Assembly (NCBI GenBank): GCA_035771165.1 | Contig: JAWNZC010000469.1 | Coordinates: 1,266,001 to 1,330,000, forward strand | Reading direction: 5' to 3' | From: Paragorgia papillata | Taxonomy: Eukaryota > Cnidaria > Anthozoa > Scleralcyonacea > Coralliidae | DNA length: 64,000 nucleotides | Shown: in pieces, positions 11,098 to 21,600 of the stretch | Position numbering within the stretch: position 1 is the first letter of the stretch | Layout: each line of letters starts with the position of its first letter | Notes under the pieces: model-generated | The model's input: only the letters and a program-made list of their open reading frames with translations | The model's database searches: none | What the model was told of the DNA's origin: nothing | Translations under genes and position numbers: made by a program

Positions 11098-13273
11098 CAA
11101 ACAAGAAAAGACTGCAGAAATTAGAAATATGAAAAATTTTGATAATCAAAAATTTGTTGATGATCTTCAGGGTCAGCACTGGGAGTATGTATACTTTTTT
11201 GCTGATGACCCAAACACTATGTGGGAAATTTGGAAGAAATTATTCTTAGAGGTCCTAGATAAGCATGCACCACTTCAACACAAAAAAATTAGGTCAAAAA
11301 AAATTCCTTGGATTACAAGTGATATAAAGAAACTTATAATTACAAGGGACAAATTAAAAAGAAAAGCCATTATTACGGGCCTAGAAAAGGATTGGAAAAA
11401 TTATAAAGCAACAAGAAATAAAGTGAATATAGAGCTTAGAAATGCAAAAAAAGATTATTATTCCTCGAAAATTGCTGGTCAAAAATGTAATCCGAAAAAC
11501 GCCTGGAAAACCATAAACAATCTATTAGGTAGGCAAAGCAAACCAACAGTGGTGAACGAGCTAAACCTGGGGGGAAAAAATTTAACAAATCCAAAAGATA
11601 TTGCTGAGGGCTTTAATGATTATTTTTCAAATATTGGCCCTGATTTAGCAAGCAATATTCAGACTTCAAATGACAGTTTTGAAAAATATGTTAAAAATGC
11701 TAAATCAGAATTCACTACTTTCCAGCCGGTTACCATCAGTAATATCTCCCATCTCTTACTTGGTCTTTCTGGCAATAAAGCAACTGGAATTGATAAAATT
11801 TCTTGTAAAATTATTAAAATAGCAGCACCTGCCATTTCAGATTCGTTGACATATATTTTTAATCAGGCTATTGCTCTCTCCTCTTTCCCTGATGAATGGA
11901 AGGTGGCTAGAGTAGTACCTCTCTACAAGAATGGCCAACGAAATGTGGCAGGAAACTACAGACCAATTTCAGTTTTGCCAGCTATAAGCAAAATTATGGA
12001 AAGAATTTTGTATGATCAACTATATAACTATTTGACAAAATTTGAACTTCTGAGTAATTCTCAGTTTGGTTTTCGAAAATTTCACTCTACAGCTACAGCA
12101 TTACTAGACTGTACTAATGACTGGTATATGAACTTAGACAGGAAAATGTTTAACTTTATAGTCTTAATTGACCTGAAAAAAGCATTCGATACTGTTGATC
12201 ATCAAATTCTGTTCAAAAAGTTGGAACTTCATGGAATAAAAGGACAAGCTTTGACCTTTCTTAAATCTTACCTCACAAACAGAAAACAGAAATGCCAAAT
12301 TAAAGAATCCATTTCATCAGAGAAACTGATCAAATGTGGTGTACCACAAGGCTCTATTCTTGGGCCTCTATTATTTTTATTATATATTAATGATTTGCCT
12401 CAATGTCTAAAAAATACAAAACCTCGGTTGTTTGCTGACGACACAAATCTAACCGCTACTGGAGATTCTATACCTCACCTTGAGGCTGCAGTGAATTCTG
12501 ATTTGGAAAACCTTAGAAAATGGTTAATCGCCAATAAACTTAGCCTAAATGTAGCTAAGACTGAATTTATGTTAGTTGGTTCGAAGCCAATGATCAAAAG
12601 TATTTCAAATTCACAGCCAAATATTGAAATTGAAAACAAACCAATTAAACAAGTTTATGAATGCAAAACTCTTGGAGTGACAGTTGACCAGCATTTATCT
12701 TGGAAAAGTAATACTGACAATATTTGCAAACAAATAACAGCAGGAATATCGGCTCTTCGGCGTTTAAAAGAATTTGCTGATAGGCAAACTCTTCTTTCTG
12801 TATATAATGCTATTGTTCGCCCATACTTCGATTATTGTTGTGAAGTATGGGATGTGTTTGGTGAAACACAATCAAAACGACTCCAAAAACTCCAAAATAG
12901 AGCTGCTCGAATTATCATGAATATGAGCAATGATATAGATCATTCTGTTGCTCTGCAGGCATTAGGCTGGGTGCCACTTAAAACAGAACGACAAAAAGCT
13001 AAAGCAAAAATGATGTACAAAATACTAAATAAAATGGGTCCTGAATCACTCACTAATCTTTTCAAATATAAAGGTGAGATGACAAACTACAATCTTCGGG
13101 ATATTTCGAGTAGTCTTTGTCTACCAAAACCGCGTACAAATAGCATGAAAAAGAGTTTCATGTATGACGGGGCATATCTTTGGAATTCTATTCCAAAGGA
13201 AATTAGGGAAAGCAAATCCATTGCTTCTTTTAGGAATAAAATAGCTACTCACATTAATAGTAATTGTAAATAG
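11060..13273 (+). CDS. LINE ORF2 C-terminal part: reverse transcriptase
   Basis: About 735 codons open. Non-LTR RT motifs in order: YRPISVLPAISKIMERI, SQFGFRKFHSTATAL, LIDLKKAFDTVDH, CGVPQGSILGPLLFLLYIND, LFADDTN (catalytic FADD), and the C-terminal LQNRAARII block. The frame joins the endonuclease by a frameshift near 11055 and has no start codon of its own, so it is a remnant of a larger ORF2. Translation is unlikely in this copy. Confidence 0.9.
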   Translation, partial: YLIYATRKHSIFNKQEKTAEIRNMKNFDNQKFVDDLQGQHWEYVYFFADDPNTMWEIWKKLFLEVLDKHAPLQHKKIRSKKIPWITSDIKKLIITRDKLKRKAIITGLEKDWKNYKATRNKVNIELRNAKKDYYSSKIAGQKCNPKNAWKTINNLLGRQSKPTVVNELNLGGKNLTNPKDIAEGFNDYFSNIGPDLASNIQTSNDSFEKYVKNAKSEFTTFQPVTISNISHLLLGLSGNKATGIDKISCKIIKIAAPAISDSLTYIFNQAIALSSFPDEWKVARVVPLYKNGQRNVAGNYRPISVLPAISKIMERILYDQLYNYLTKFELLSNSQFGFRKFHSTATALLDCTNDWYMNLDRKMFNFIVLIDLKKAFDTVDHQILFKKLELHGIKGQALTFLKSYLTNRKQKCQIKESISSEKLIKCGVPQGSILGPLLFLLYINDLPQCLKNTKPRLFADDTNLTATGDSIPHLEAAVNSDLENLRKWLIANKLSLNVAKTEFMLVGSKPMIKSISNSQPNIEIENKPIKQVYECKTLGVTVDQHLSWKSNTDNICKQITAGISALRRLKEFADRQTLLSVYNAIVRPYFDYCCEVWDVFGETQSKRLQKLQNRAARIIMNMSNDIDHSVALQALGWVPLKTERQKAKAKMMYKILNKMGPESLTNLFKYKGEMTNYNLRDISSSLCLPKPRTNSMKKSFMYDGAYLWNSIPKEIRESKSIASFRNKIATHINSNCK

Positions 13274-13474
13274 ATGTTCCTGTAAATAGATTTATACCAG
13301 TTCATTACGCTAATTACTATCAATTTCCTTAATACTATATTATCTTATATCTTATTTTGTAAATAATTTTAAATACTATATATTTGTTATGTACACGCCT
13401 CCCGTGGAAATCAGCTTCGGTTGACGGGGCCAGCGTGGTTAAATAAAGTTTTCTATCTATCTATCTTCGTTCTT

Positions 13475-13650
13475 CGCGCCATTGATCAATTTATCACGTG
13501 ACCTCGTGTTTTGCGGACATGATTACATGAAGTACTTGGGTAACAATCTGCTTCGCATATAAAAACATAAATAAACAATTTTGTCATATTAAAACCTGGT
13601 TTTATTGCGAATATTTTTTATCTGTTCATTAATACAGCTTGGTGAGTTGA
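13475..13650. repeat. Direct repeat, right of LINE
   Basis: Partner of 8312-8478. See that entry for the shared blocks. Confidence 0.7.
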
Positions 13651-13778
13651 GTTGGAGAAGTCCAAAGTAGCAAATGAACCAATCATATTGCACTGTGATC
13701 ATGTGACAATGTTTGATGTGGGTGGTAATACGTGCAACAATGTTTTTCAACTTGCATGCCAATGCAACGTTGCTGCAA

Positions 13779-13943
13779 TAGACCTTTGCGCATGAAGTGA
13801 ATGGATCACGTGATGTTTCTTTTTGACAAGTCTGATTGGCTGATGTTCAATGTTTGTCTAAAGTTTTGGATGTCCGAAGTTTTGCGAGAGCCAATCAAAT
13901 CTCTCAACGCGTTATCCACACACTTCATGCGGAAAGGTCTATT
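13779..13943. mobile_element. 165-bp MITE with inverted ends
   Basis: Left end TAGACCTTTGCGCATGAAGT and right end CTTCATGCGGAAAGGTCTA are imperfect inverted repeats. A TA dinucleotide at both borders could be a TA target duplication (Tc1/mariner style), but TA is also compatible with being part of the ends. Related fragments lie at 4951 and 5297. Confidence 0.65.
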
Positions 13944-13959
13944 TGTTGCTATGGTACAA

Positions 13960-14065
13960 GTTAATATGAATATTTATTACTATTAGTAGCAGAATAGAAA
14001 TAGGAAATGACAGTTACTGATTGTGGATAAAAATATTAATATATCCAATATCCACACGCAGGATC
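13960..14065. repeat. Dispersed repeat shared with 6790-6905
   Basis: Shares TACTATTAGTAGCAGAATAG, AATAGGAAATGACAGTTACTG and ATATCCAATATCCACACGC, same orientation. Confidence 0.7.
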
Positions 14066-15030
14066 CCCCCCCCCCCCAGTAAAAGTCCTTTTCACAGGGC
14101 CGTAGGAAGATGTTTCAGGTTAGGGGGGCCGAGCGACGAAGGCGCGAGAACCCACTAAGGGGGGGGGGGGTTCCGGGGGCATGCTACCCAGGAAAAATTT
14201 TTATTTCTAACTCTCTGGAACGCGTTTTCCTGCATTTTGGAGTCAGTTTTACAACAAAATATTATGATCATAAACAACATCATTTTAGTTTACCTTTACT
14301 TCCTTCCAGGAGAAAGCAGAATTAGTTTTTGAAAGGACATCGTATAGCGAGAAGACCAGGAAGCGCGCAAACTTTATATATATTAAAGCATTGGTGATGC
14401 ATAACATTTCCAATGACTGCGAGGTTCTTTGGCGCTTTCGCATCAGTAGCTTTAACTGTAAAGTTATCTTGGTTAACTTACCAACTTCGGTCTCTGTATC
14501 TTGCGAGTCTTGCCGTGGAGCCAGGACAAAGAAAGATTGAATCTTCCTCTGCGCCATACGTCTGCGGAAACTGAAAACTGGTGCTTTCACGTCTAATTTT
14601 AGGGGGGCTCCTTCTGGCGATTAGGGAGGCGCTAGCACCCCTTGTCCCCCTGGTTCCTACAGTCATGTTTCACCCCAGGATAAAATGTGTATGGATAAGT
14701 TATCAAGTCAGTAATGTCAGTTGAATAGTTTCAGTTGCTACAAAGATAGAGATAAATCTTTATATTAGTTAAATAGTTTTTATTTTGGTAAGATGTATGT
14801 GGTGATGAAAAATCTTTTTATAGTTCCTCTCAACCGATTTTCCATATTATATTTGAAAGTGAACAGGCTGATGAGTTCTGACACAAAGCGAAACAGTCAG
14901 AAATGTGTTGTATTTTAACTAGTTTTTATGACCTTCAGTCAAAAATCACCCCTCAGAATGCAGGAAATGGCATTTGCGAGACCCTAAATTTCAAAAATGC
15001 CCCCAGACCCATAGAGATCCTATAAATACT
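14066..15030. other. No gene seen; low-complexity and dispersed repeat
   Basis: Poly-C and poly-G tracts (about 14066, 14160), then a repeat with CTCTGGAACGCGTTTTCCTGC (14213) also seen at 4179. Short frames on both strands lack recognisable domains. Confidence 0.5.
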
Positions 15031-15199
15031 AGAGGGGGCATCCTAATTTCAGCCTACCGCGGGTAACCAATTGAACGCCGCCATTTTGGATTTTTTTGGA
15101 GGCAAACATTAGGCGCGTTGGTTGGCAAAGGACTTGGTCTAGTAGGTAATGGCGGCTGCCATGTGGTTACCAAATTTTCCCGCCAATGCCCCCTCTATA
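15031..15199. mobile_element. MITE ending AGAGGGGGCAT
   Basis: TAGAGGGGGCAT at the left and ATGCCCCCTCTA at the right. It sits inside a larger inverted pair: ACACCGCTGCCAAACG at about 15201 and its complement at about 15540. Confidence 0.6.
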
Positions 15200-16530
15200 C
15201 AACACCGCTGCCAAACGTTTGCGCATGCGTGAATTCGCTGAGTAAACATTGCAAGAGAAGTGGGAACTAGTCGTGGCGACAACAAGCAGACAGTGAAGAC
15301 TAAGTAAGACTCGACTATTCATTTGTGTTTTCAAAAAAGGATAAAGAAAATTACGAAGGGGTCATTTCAGAATATGTTACAATATTGACAAAGAAGCCAT
15401 GCACAAATTACCTACCTTATCTTTTTGGCAGTATGCTTATAATTTTAACTTTTGTGTCGGACTCTCGGACCAGTCCAAATATTTCAGTGTTTTCCCGCTC
15501 TTTTTCCGAGGACGAGCTCGGACGTTGCACATGCGCAATACGTTTGGCAGCGGTGTTCCTCTATACGTATTTCTATGATTTCTATGCCCAGACCCCCTAG
15601 ACCCCCTTTTTGTGAACGCTCCCCCCGGATAAATCCTTAAAAGAGGCCCTGACCACCCCCCCCCCCCCCATACGACTTTTCCATCTACCCTAAACCTAAT
15701 CACATTTACAATTATTATAGAGGGAACTGTTTAAATTCGAATTTTAATCAGATTTACAACTTGGCTAAACGAAAGGTGAATCGATAAAAATGGCGGTAAA
15801 AAGGTAAAGCGACGAGAACACTCAGCAGTATTGCAACATTTTGATATGAGAATTGGTGTAATCAGTAGTAAAATGGAATGTGCGATTTGGGGCAGAAGAC
15901 GCCATGTTGGATTTTTGTTCTTCTCAAGTTCAAGACAAGATTTTGAACCCGTTGGGTTCCTTAAACTACTCGTCTTACTGCCAAAATATCGATACCTGTT
16001 CAAAGCGAGAAGAAAAGCCAACAAAAGTTCCCTGAAAATTCGGGTAAGAAGGTAAAATATTTGTTAAATTAATACTGCAGATTTTAGCGAAGGATTTGAA
16101 ATGAAAGACTGATAAGTGGAAATGTTTTGAAAGATAAACGGACTGTGGGGAGGGTTAGTAGTTAATTTTAAAGTAATTAAAGATAGTAATAACTTAGTTA
16201 TGTTGTTTAATTTACTAAAAACAACGAAATATTTTTGTTTCCGGGTCCCGAACTAAGATAAAATTGAGCGCGAAATTTGAATATCGCCAATACGAGCGAG
16301 TTCTTGTCAAGGTCTTCTTCGACTTCGCTTGCTTTTTGCTGCTTGGTGATACCATAAATAAGGTATTTTTGCAAAAAAAATCCTTGGCAAGGATATTTTT
16401 CTCGTCGGTATGGCTAGAAAAGTTTCCCTATTTACCAACAGCAGTATCCTCGGATTCGCAAAGCAAGTATTTCACCTTAAATAATTCCCTCAATAATCAA
16501 CCGATCGGCACACACGATGCACCAAATTAA
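15200..16530. other. No gene seen
   Basis: Includes the second arm of the inverted pair near 15535-15600, a poly-C tract near 15655 and several short unmatched frames. I looked here for upstream CNOT1 exons on the plus strand and recognised none. Confidence 0.5.
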
Positions 16531-16659
16531 AGCTTATTATTCTCTCTTTCTGGCCCAAGATTAATGGCGTTCGTTTGAACAATTTGTTGAGGAAAAAAAT
16601 AACGATTTAATATAAAGTATGCACTTTTTAGGTAAACAAATAGATCAAATAATTCGCCG

Positions 16660-17220
16660 GGAGGGCTTTGGGGGGAAAAATTCGATGGCTTCCCTTACTT
16701 TTTAATGCCTTTGCTATATATCAAAATGAAGCTCATTCTATCGTCTCGCTGGCCCGAGAAAACTAGAAGTGGCCCAGATCTGGTTCAAAATATATTAGCT
16801 TTTAAAGAGCAACGCCAAAACTGTCAATTGCACAGCGAGCCAAATTCACTTGTAGCCGACACGACTCTTTGGGGGGAAAATTTCGATGGCTTCTTTTAAT
16901 TTTAACCGGCTTTCATATATATCAAATTGAAGCTCATTCTATCTTCTTGCTGGCCCAAGAAAAATTAGAAGTGGCCCAGATCTGGTTCAAGAATTATTCG
17001 CTTTTAAAGCGAGACGCCCAAACTGTCAATTACACAGCGCCCTAAAAATAGAACACTTTATTAACTATATTTCACGACGTAGCCTTCGGGGGAAAGATTT
17101 CGATGGCTTCGGTTATTTTTAACCGGCTTTCCTATATATGAAATTTAACCTAAATCTATCTTCTTGCTGGCCCAAGAAAAATTAGAAATTGCCCAGATCT
17201 GGTTCAAGAGTTGTTCGCTA
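16660..17220. repeat. About 200-bp tandem repeat, three copies
   Basis: GGGGGGAAAA-TTCGATGGCTT recurs at about 16672, 16871 and 17089. Each is followed by CTGGCCC-AGAAAA and GCCCAGATCTGGTTCAA blocks. A decayed fourth copy may begin near 16530. Unit length is about 200-220 bp. No coding content is seen. Confidence 0.8.
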
Positions 17221-17289
17221 TTAATAACAGCGGCTGCGCTGTGTAGTAACGAGATACAAGGATGCATGGATAAAGTCAGTAATAGACGT

Positions 17290-17385
17290 ACACAGTACTA
17301 AGTTTGGAGGGTCGCAATCCCCGGTGGGCATCTCGGGCCGGCAATCATTACACCACCAAGCTAGCGAGTCGCCAAGGCCTGGCAG
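17290..17385 (-). mobile_element. Possible tRNA-like SINE head
   Basis: The minus strand has a box-A-like stretch (AGCTTGGTGGTGTAATGATT) and, about 35 nt on, a box-B-like GGGATTGCGACCC. Box B departs from GGTTCGANNCC, so this is weak. Confidence 0.3.
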
Positions 17386-17805
17386 ACCAGCCTGGTGCTG
17401 GCACACGAAGCGCGATCCTACTCATTTAGGTAATAGTGGTGTTCCTGCGCGACCGAGAAACTCCTCTCAACCAGGGGATTACGGATCACACTACTAGCCT
17501 ATAGTGGAGAAAGAAAGTAAATAATACAAGTACTCACCCATGGTGTGGCTGCACAAACCTGAACCTATAGAAAAGGCGTAGGAAACAGCTGCAGCAGACA
17601 CTGCAACATACTGCAAAGTTAAAGCATAACACTGGACGCCAAATGCAATGCAGATCACCCGGCCAGCAAGGCCGCGAGAGTTCAAGTAATATCCTGTCTA
17701 AGATAGAACAGTTAGGTTATGAAAGCAACATAAATTGACACAGGAAGACAACGTACAATACAAATTAGCTAACAAATTAATGTATCACCTGGCATGCCAA
17801 GGAGA

Positions 17806-17978
17806 GCAAGACTCACGGCGTCTGTGCTCACAGCTTACTCCTTCTACAGAGTAGACGGAGCAACAACGGTGGAGCAACCGTTGGCAAGCCGGGAGAGCTC
17901 TCTCCCGGCGCTAGCAACGAAAGGTTCTGCGAACGAACCTTGCTGAACACCAGAGGCGCATCTGGTGAGGGAATAGAG
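17806..17978. repeat. Hairpin-array repeat, copy 1
   Basis: A 172-bp unit made of consecutive perfect or near-perfect hairpins: CAACGGT-GGAGCA-ACCGTTG, GCCGGGAGAG-CT-CTCTCCCGGC, AAGGTT...AACCTT, CACCAGA-GGCGCA-TCTGGTG. Nearly identical to 18281-18451. Confidence 0.85.
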
Positions 17979-18047
17979 AGGCTCCAAGATTACAGTGGGA
18001 AGGTGGGAAGTGGGAGTGGTGTAGAAGACGCACAGACGTGATAAACA

Positions 18048-18250
18048 TTAACTAACAGAGGCGCAACCGTTAGCAGTTGCGGAGGCTTCAAACTCCAGGG
18101 CAGGAGGCATGTGGATTGGCGCTTGCACCATCCCGCGAATAACAGAGGTGAGACTGTTAGCTAATGACCAAGTAACAACGGAGGCGCATCCGTTGGCAGT
18201 TGCAGAGGCTACAAACTCCCGTGCAAAGGGAGTGGGGTGTGGATTGGCGC
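18048..18250. repeat. Two diverged hairpin units between the 172-bp copies
   Basis: AGAGGCGCAACCGTTAGCAG at 18057 and GGAGGCGCATCCGTTGGCAG at 18181 head two related segments that both include GTGGATTGGCGCT. A further hairpin TAACAG...CTGTTA lies near 18140. A 78-codon minus frame here just reads the repeat. Confidence 0.7.
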
Positions 18251-18280
18251 TGTTCGAGCAGTAAGAAGAATGAAGTCTAA

Positions 18281-18451
18281 GCAAGACTCACAGCGTCTGT
18301 GCTCACAGCTTACTCCTACTACAGAGTAGACGGAGCAACAACGGTGGAGCAACCGTTGGCAAGCCGGGAGAGCCCTCTCCCGGCACTAGCAACAAAAGGT
18401 TCTGCGAACGAACCTTGCTGAACACCAGAGGCGCATCTGGTGAAGGAATAG
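18281..18451. repeat. Hairpin-array repeat, copy 2
   Basis: Second copy of 17806-17978 with only scattered substitutions, ending 31 bp before the CNOT1 exon at 18483. Confidence 0.85.
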
Positions 18452-18482
18452 ATTTCTAATAATTGTGTTTTTCTTGACGTAG

Positions 18483-18667
18483 CTGCGGCTGGTGATATTA
18501 CAGCTGTCTTACCTGGGGTAAGCCAATCATTTCCAGGAGATGTCGAAGCTGAAGCTAACTCATATTTCCAAAAGATCTACAATCAACCTCCTAACCCAAC
18601 AATGACTATCGATGAAGTGCTGGAAATGCTAAAGACATTTAAAGATTCCCCATCCAAGAAAGAAAAG
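18483..18667 (+). CDS. CNOT1: CNOT1 exon (start of TTP-binding region)
   Basis: Acceptor TTGACGTAG|, donor AAAG|GTAATG. It enters in phase 1 and ends on a whole codon. Encodes [19 protein letters not shown] and a [14 protein letters not shown] helix. Confidence 0.88.
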
Positions 18668-21600
18668 GTAATGAAACGTATCATTGTTTACTTGCACGAG
18701 TATCGTTTTCTAAGTTTTCAAAAAGTTTCACTTCGAATTGATACACGGAAAAAAAATTTCCCCAACTTTAGGCAAAGATCTAACCACTGACCAAAGCTTA
18801 AAGGGCATACGACTCGAAAATTAAGTTTGTCTTATTGAAAAGAACATTTAAAATGATAAAATAACATCTTTTGCAGTTTTTGGTTTCATTGCTTCGTTTT
18901 TGAGATATTCCAGCTTGTTTGATATGCAAATGACACAACTTTTTACGTCACATGTGCATAATGAGTTATCAGAAAAGGTTACATATCTCTGCTATTATGA
19001 AAACATGGGCTTAAGTCAAAGGAAGCATGTGCGTGTTTCTACCCACAACACCAGACATGTAGAATTCCAAGTGATTTCGTTTCACAATAGCAAAGATATG
19101 TAACCTCTCGTTAACTCATTATACCCCCATTATGCACGTGTGACGTAGAAAGTTGTGCATTTGCATATCAAACAAACTGGAATATCTCAAAAACGAAGCA
19201 AGGAAACCAAAAACTGCAAAAGATGTTATTTTATCATTTTAAATGTTCTTTTCAATAAGACAAACTTCATTTTCGAGTCATATGCCCTTTAAGGCTGCTT
19301 TATATTGTGCAGCCTGTCCGTTCGTTCGTTCGTTCGTTCGTTCGTTCGTTCGTTCGTTCGTTCGTTTGTTCGTGCGGCATCACTAGACACGGCTATTTCA
19401 AGTTTCCCAAAAAATAGCGGTTTGCCCACTGGGTATTGCGGTGTTTAACATAATGAAATGCAGGAATAAATCACATCGTTCAATGCATCTTTAAGTGTAA
19501 TCGCACATGTAAATAAAACCTCTCGTGTTATATCGCCTTGCTTTGCACATTAGATTGGGGATAAAATCAAAGCTTTTGTACTTGATCGCGTTGCTAGGGT
19601 ATATTGTTTAAACGCGTGTACTGGTGGTAAAAGCCCGTGCGGACTCCTCTGATGAAATAATATCAGGCTATAATATTTATAAGAATATGGAAATATAAAC
19701 CGGAAATACCAATCACAGCAGGATATTACATAGTTTACCGTGAAATAAGGAATCATATTACCATTTACCGAGAATTGACTATTGTGAAACCGAAAGAAAG
19801 ATTTCCAAGACCAGAACTGAGCCAAACGATTTCCAGTTTCTCTTGCTGATTAAGTTTACAAGAAACTACTACACTTTTTGAAGAAAACGTTGTCTACAAT
19901 GGCTACTTCTCCAACCGTCGCCGTTCCAGCTGATGAACTAGAATCCTTACTCACATGTTCCATTTGCTTAGAAACTTTGAACGAACCACGAACACTGCCT
20001 TGCTTTCATTCTTTCTGCAAAATCTGTTTAGAGAAGTTTGTAAAACGCCATCGTGAGGAAGCAGCTGGTAAAGAGATTGAAGTATTCAACTGTCCGACAT
20101 GTCGGTCAGAATTTAATCTGAAACCAAAAGATGAAGTAGCAGGAATGGCGAGCAGTCATTTTATCAGAAATATGTTAGACGTCATGGCGATTCAACGACA
20201 AGCAAAGGTTTCGCAATGTTCTCATTGCCAAAAGCCAGCCGTTAGCCGATGTACAACTTGTGAGGTGTTCATGTGCGAAAAATGTCACGCGTCTCACGAA
20301 ATGTGGCAAGCCCTCAAGAAACACACTGTGTTATCAATAAACGAGTTGAGTCAACCTGAGAACGAAGCCAAGATCAGAGCAAAACTTTACTGCAAGAAAC
20401 ATGACAACAAGACCCTTAAATTTTATTGCGAAACATGCAAAGAACTGATCTGTAGTCATTGTATGCTCTTGAATCACATCAAACAAAATCATTCATGTCT
20501 CTCGGTTGACGAAGTAGCTGAAAAACAACGAGAAGCATTACGATCAGGCTGTGCCACTTTAGACGAGAAGTTATCTGAGGCCAAGGAAGCACTGGAAGCC
20601 ATCAGCAAGGTCACACACTTCCTTGAAGAGAACGCCAAGAAGGTCAAGGCCAGAATCACTCAACAGAAAGAAGACATCTTGAAAAAAGTCGCGGAGAAGC
20701 TAGACGAGAAAGCTCAGCTTATGATTAACGAAGTAGACAAGATTTATAATGAAATGCACACAGATCTGAGCAAACAACAGAATGGCATAAAGAGTTATGT
20801 TGAGAAGGTGAATAACTCAGTTGGTCTACCAAGGAGTCTTTTGGAGAAAGGCAGCATTGAAGAAGTACTTTCCTCTCAGAAGATGATTGAAGAAAATATT
20901 GAACATGTCAAGAATGAGAGTCCAAAGAATTTGAAGCCTGTGCATGATGGCAAGATTGAATATGAAAGTGAGAAAATAGATGACTTGGATGTTGATGATA
21001 TTCTGGAGAAATTGGGAGAAATAGGTAAGATCATAGAATGATATCATTACTGTAGAGGGAGGAAGCTAATTAGAGGAATGGGGCTTATTTGATGGAGAGG
21101 CTTAGAGGGGAGGGGGCTTTTTTTTGGGGGGGGGGGGGGATTAGGGTAATTATAGGGAGGGGACTGATTAGAGAGAGGAGGTTAATTAAAGGAATGGGGC
21201 TTATTAGAGGGAGAGGCTTACTTAATATTCCAAGTCAGTAAGAAACAAATCCCAATTGTAACTGATTTTTTATTAATGAAGTTCATTATTGTAGACAGCG
21301 GTGTGTGTGTTGGGGGAGCAAATATATAGAGGATGGAGCTTATTTTTATGTTTTTCTTGAAGAAACCCCGCAGAAAGTCGGTGATTATGATTATAAGAAA
21401 TGAGAATTTTAAAATTGTTTAAATTAAATCATGTTTAAATTAATTATGTGTGACTTTATTTAGCTGATCATCCTATGCCTGGTGATTTATTGAATGACTC
21501 CATCATTCTGAAAGGGAAAAATGATTATAAAAGTCAAATGAATGAATGGTTGGATGATCAGTTTCAATGGCGTCTTTGTTATCGAGCTGGCAGAGATGGA

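Larger units (their letters stand above)
9090..13463 (+). mobile_element. CR1/L2-like non-LTR retrotransposon
   Basis: Order is coiled-coil ORF1 plus SGNH esterase domain, AP-type endonuclease, reverse transcriptase, then a 3' end with a (TATC)n tail (TCTATCTATCTATC at 13452-13463). Domain order and tail fit the CR1/L2 group of the Jockey superfamily. At least two frameshifts (near 9740 and 11055) break the frames, so this copy is dead. The 5' end is not defined; no ATG is certain at the start of ORF1. Confidence 0.85.

Noticed and set aside
18048..18284. 78-codon minus frame with a duplicated SATANGCASV motif
   Set aside because: The duplication mirrors the DNA repeat of hairpin units; no homology recognised.
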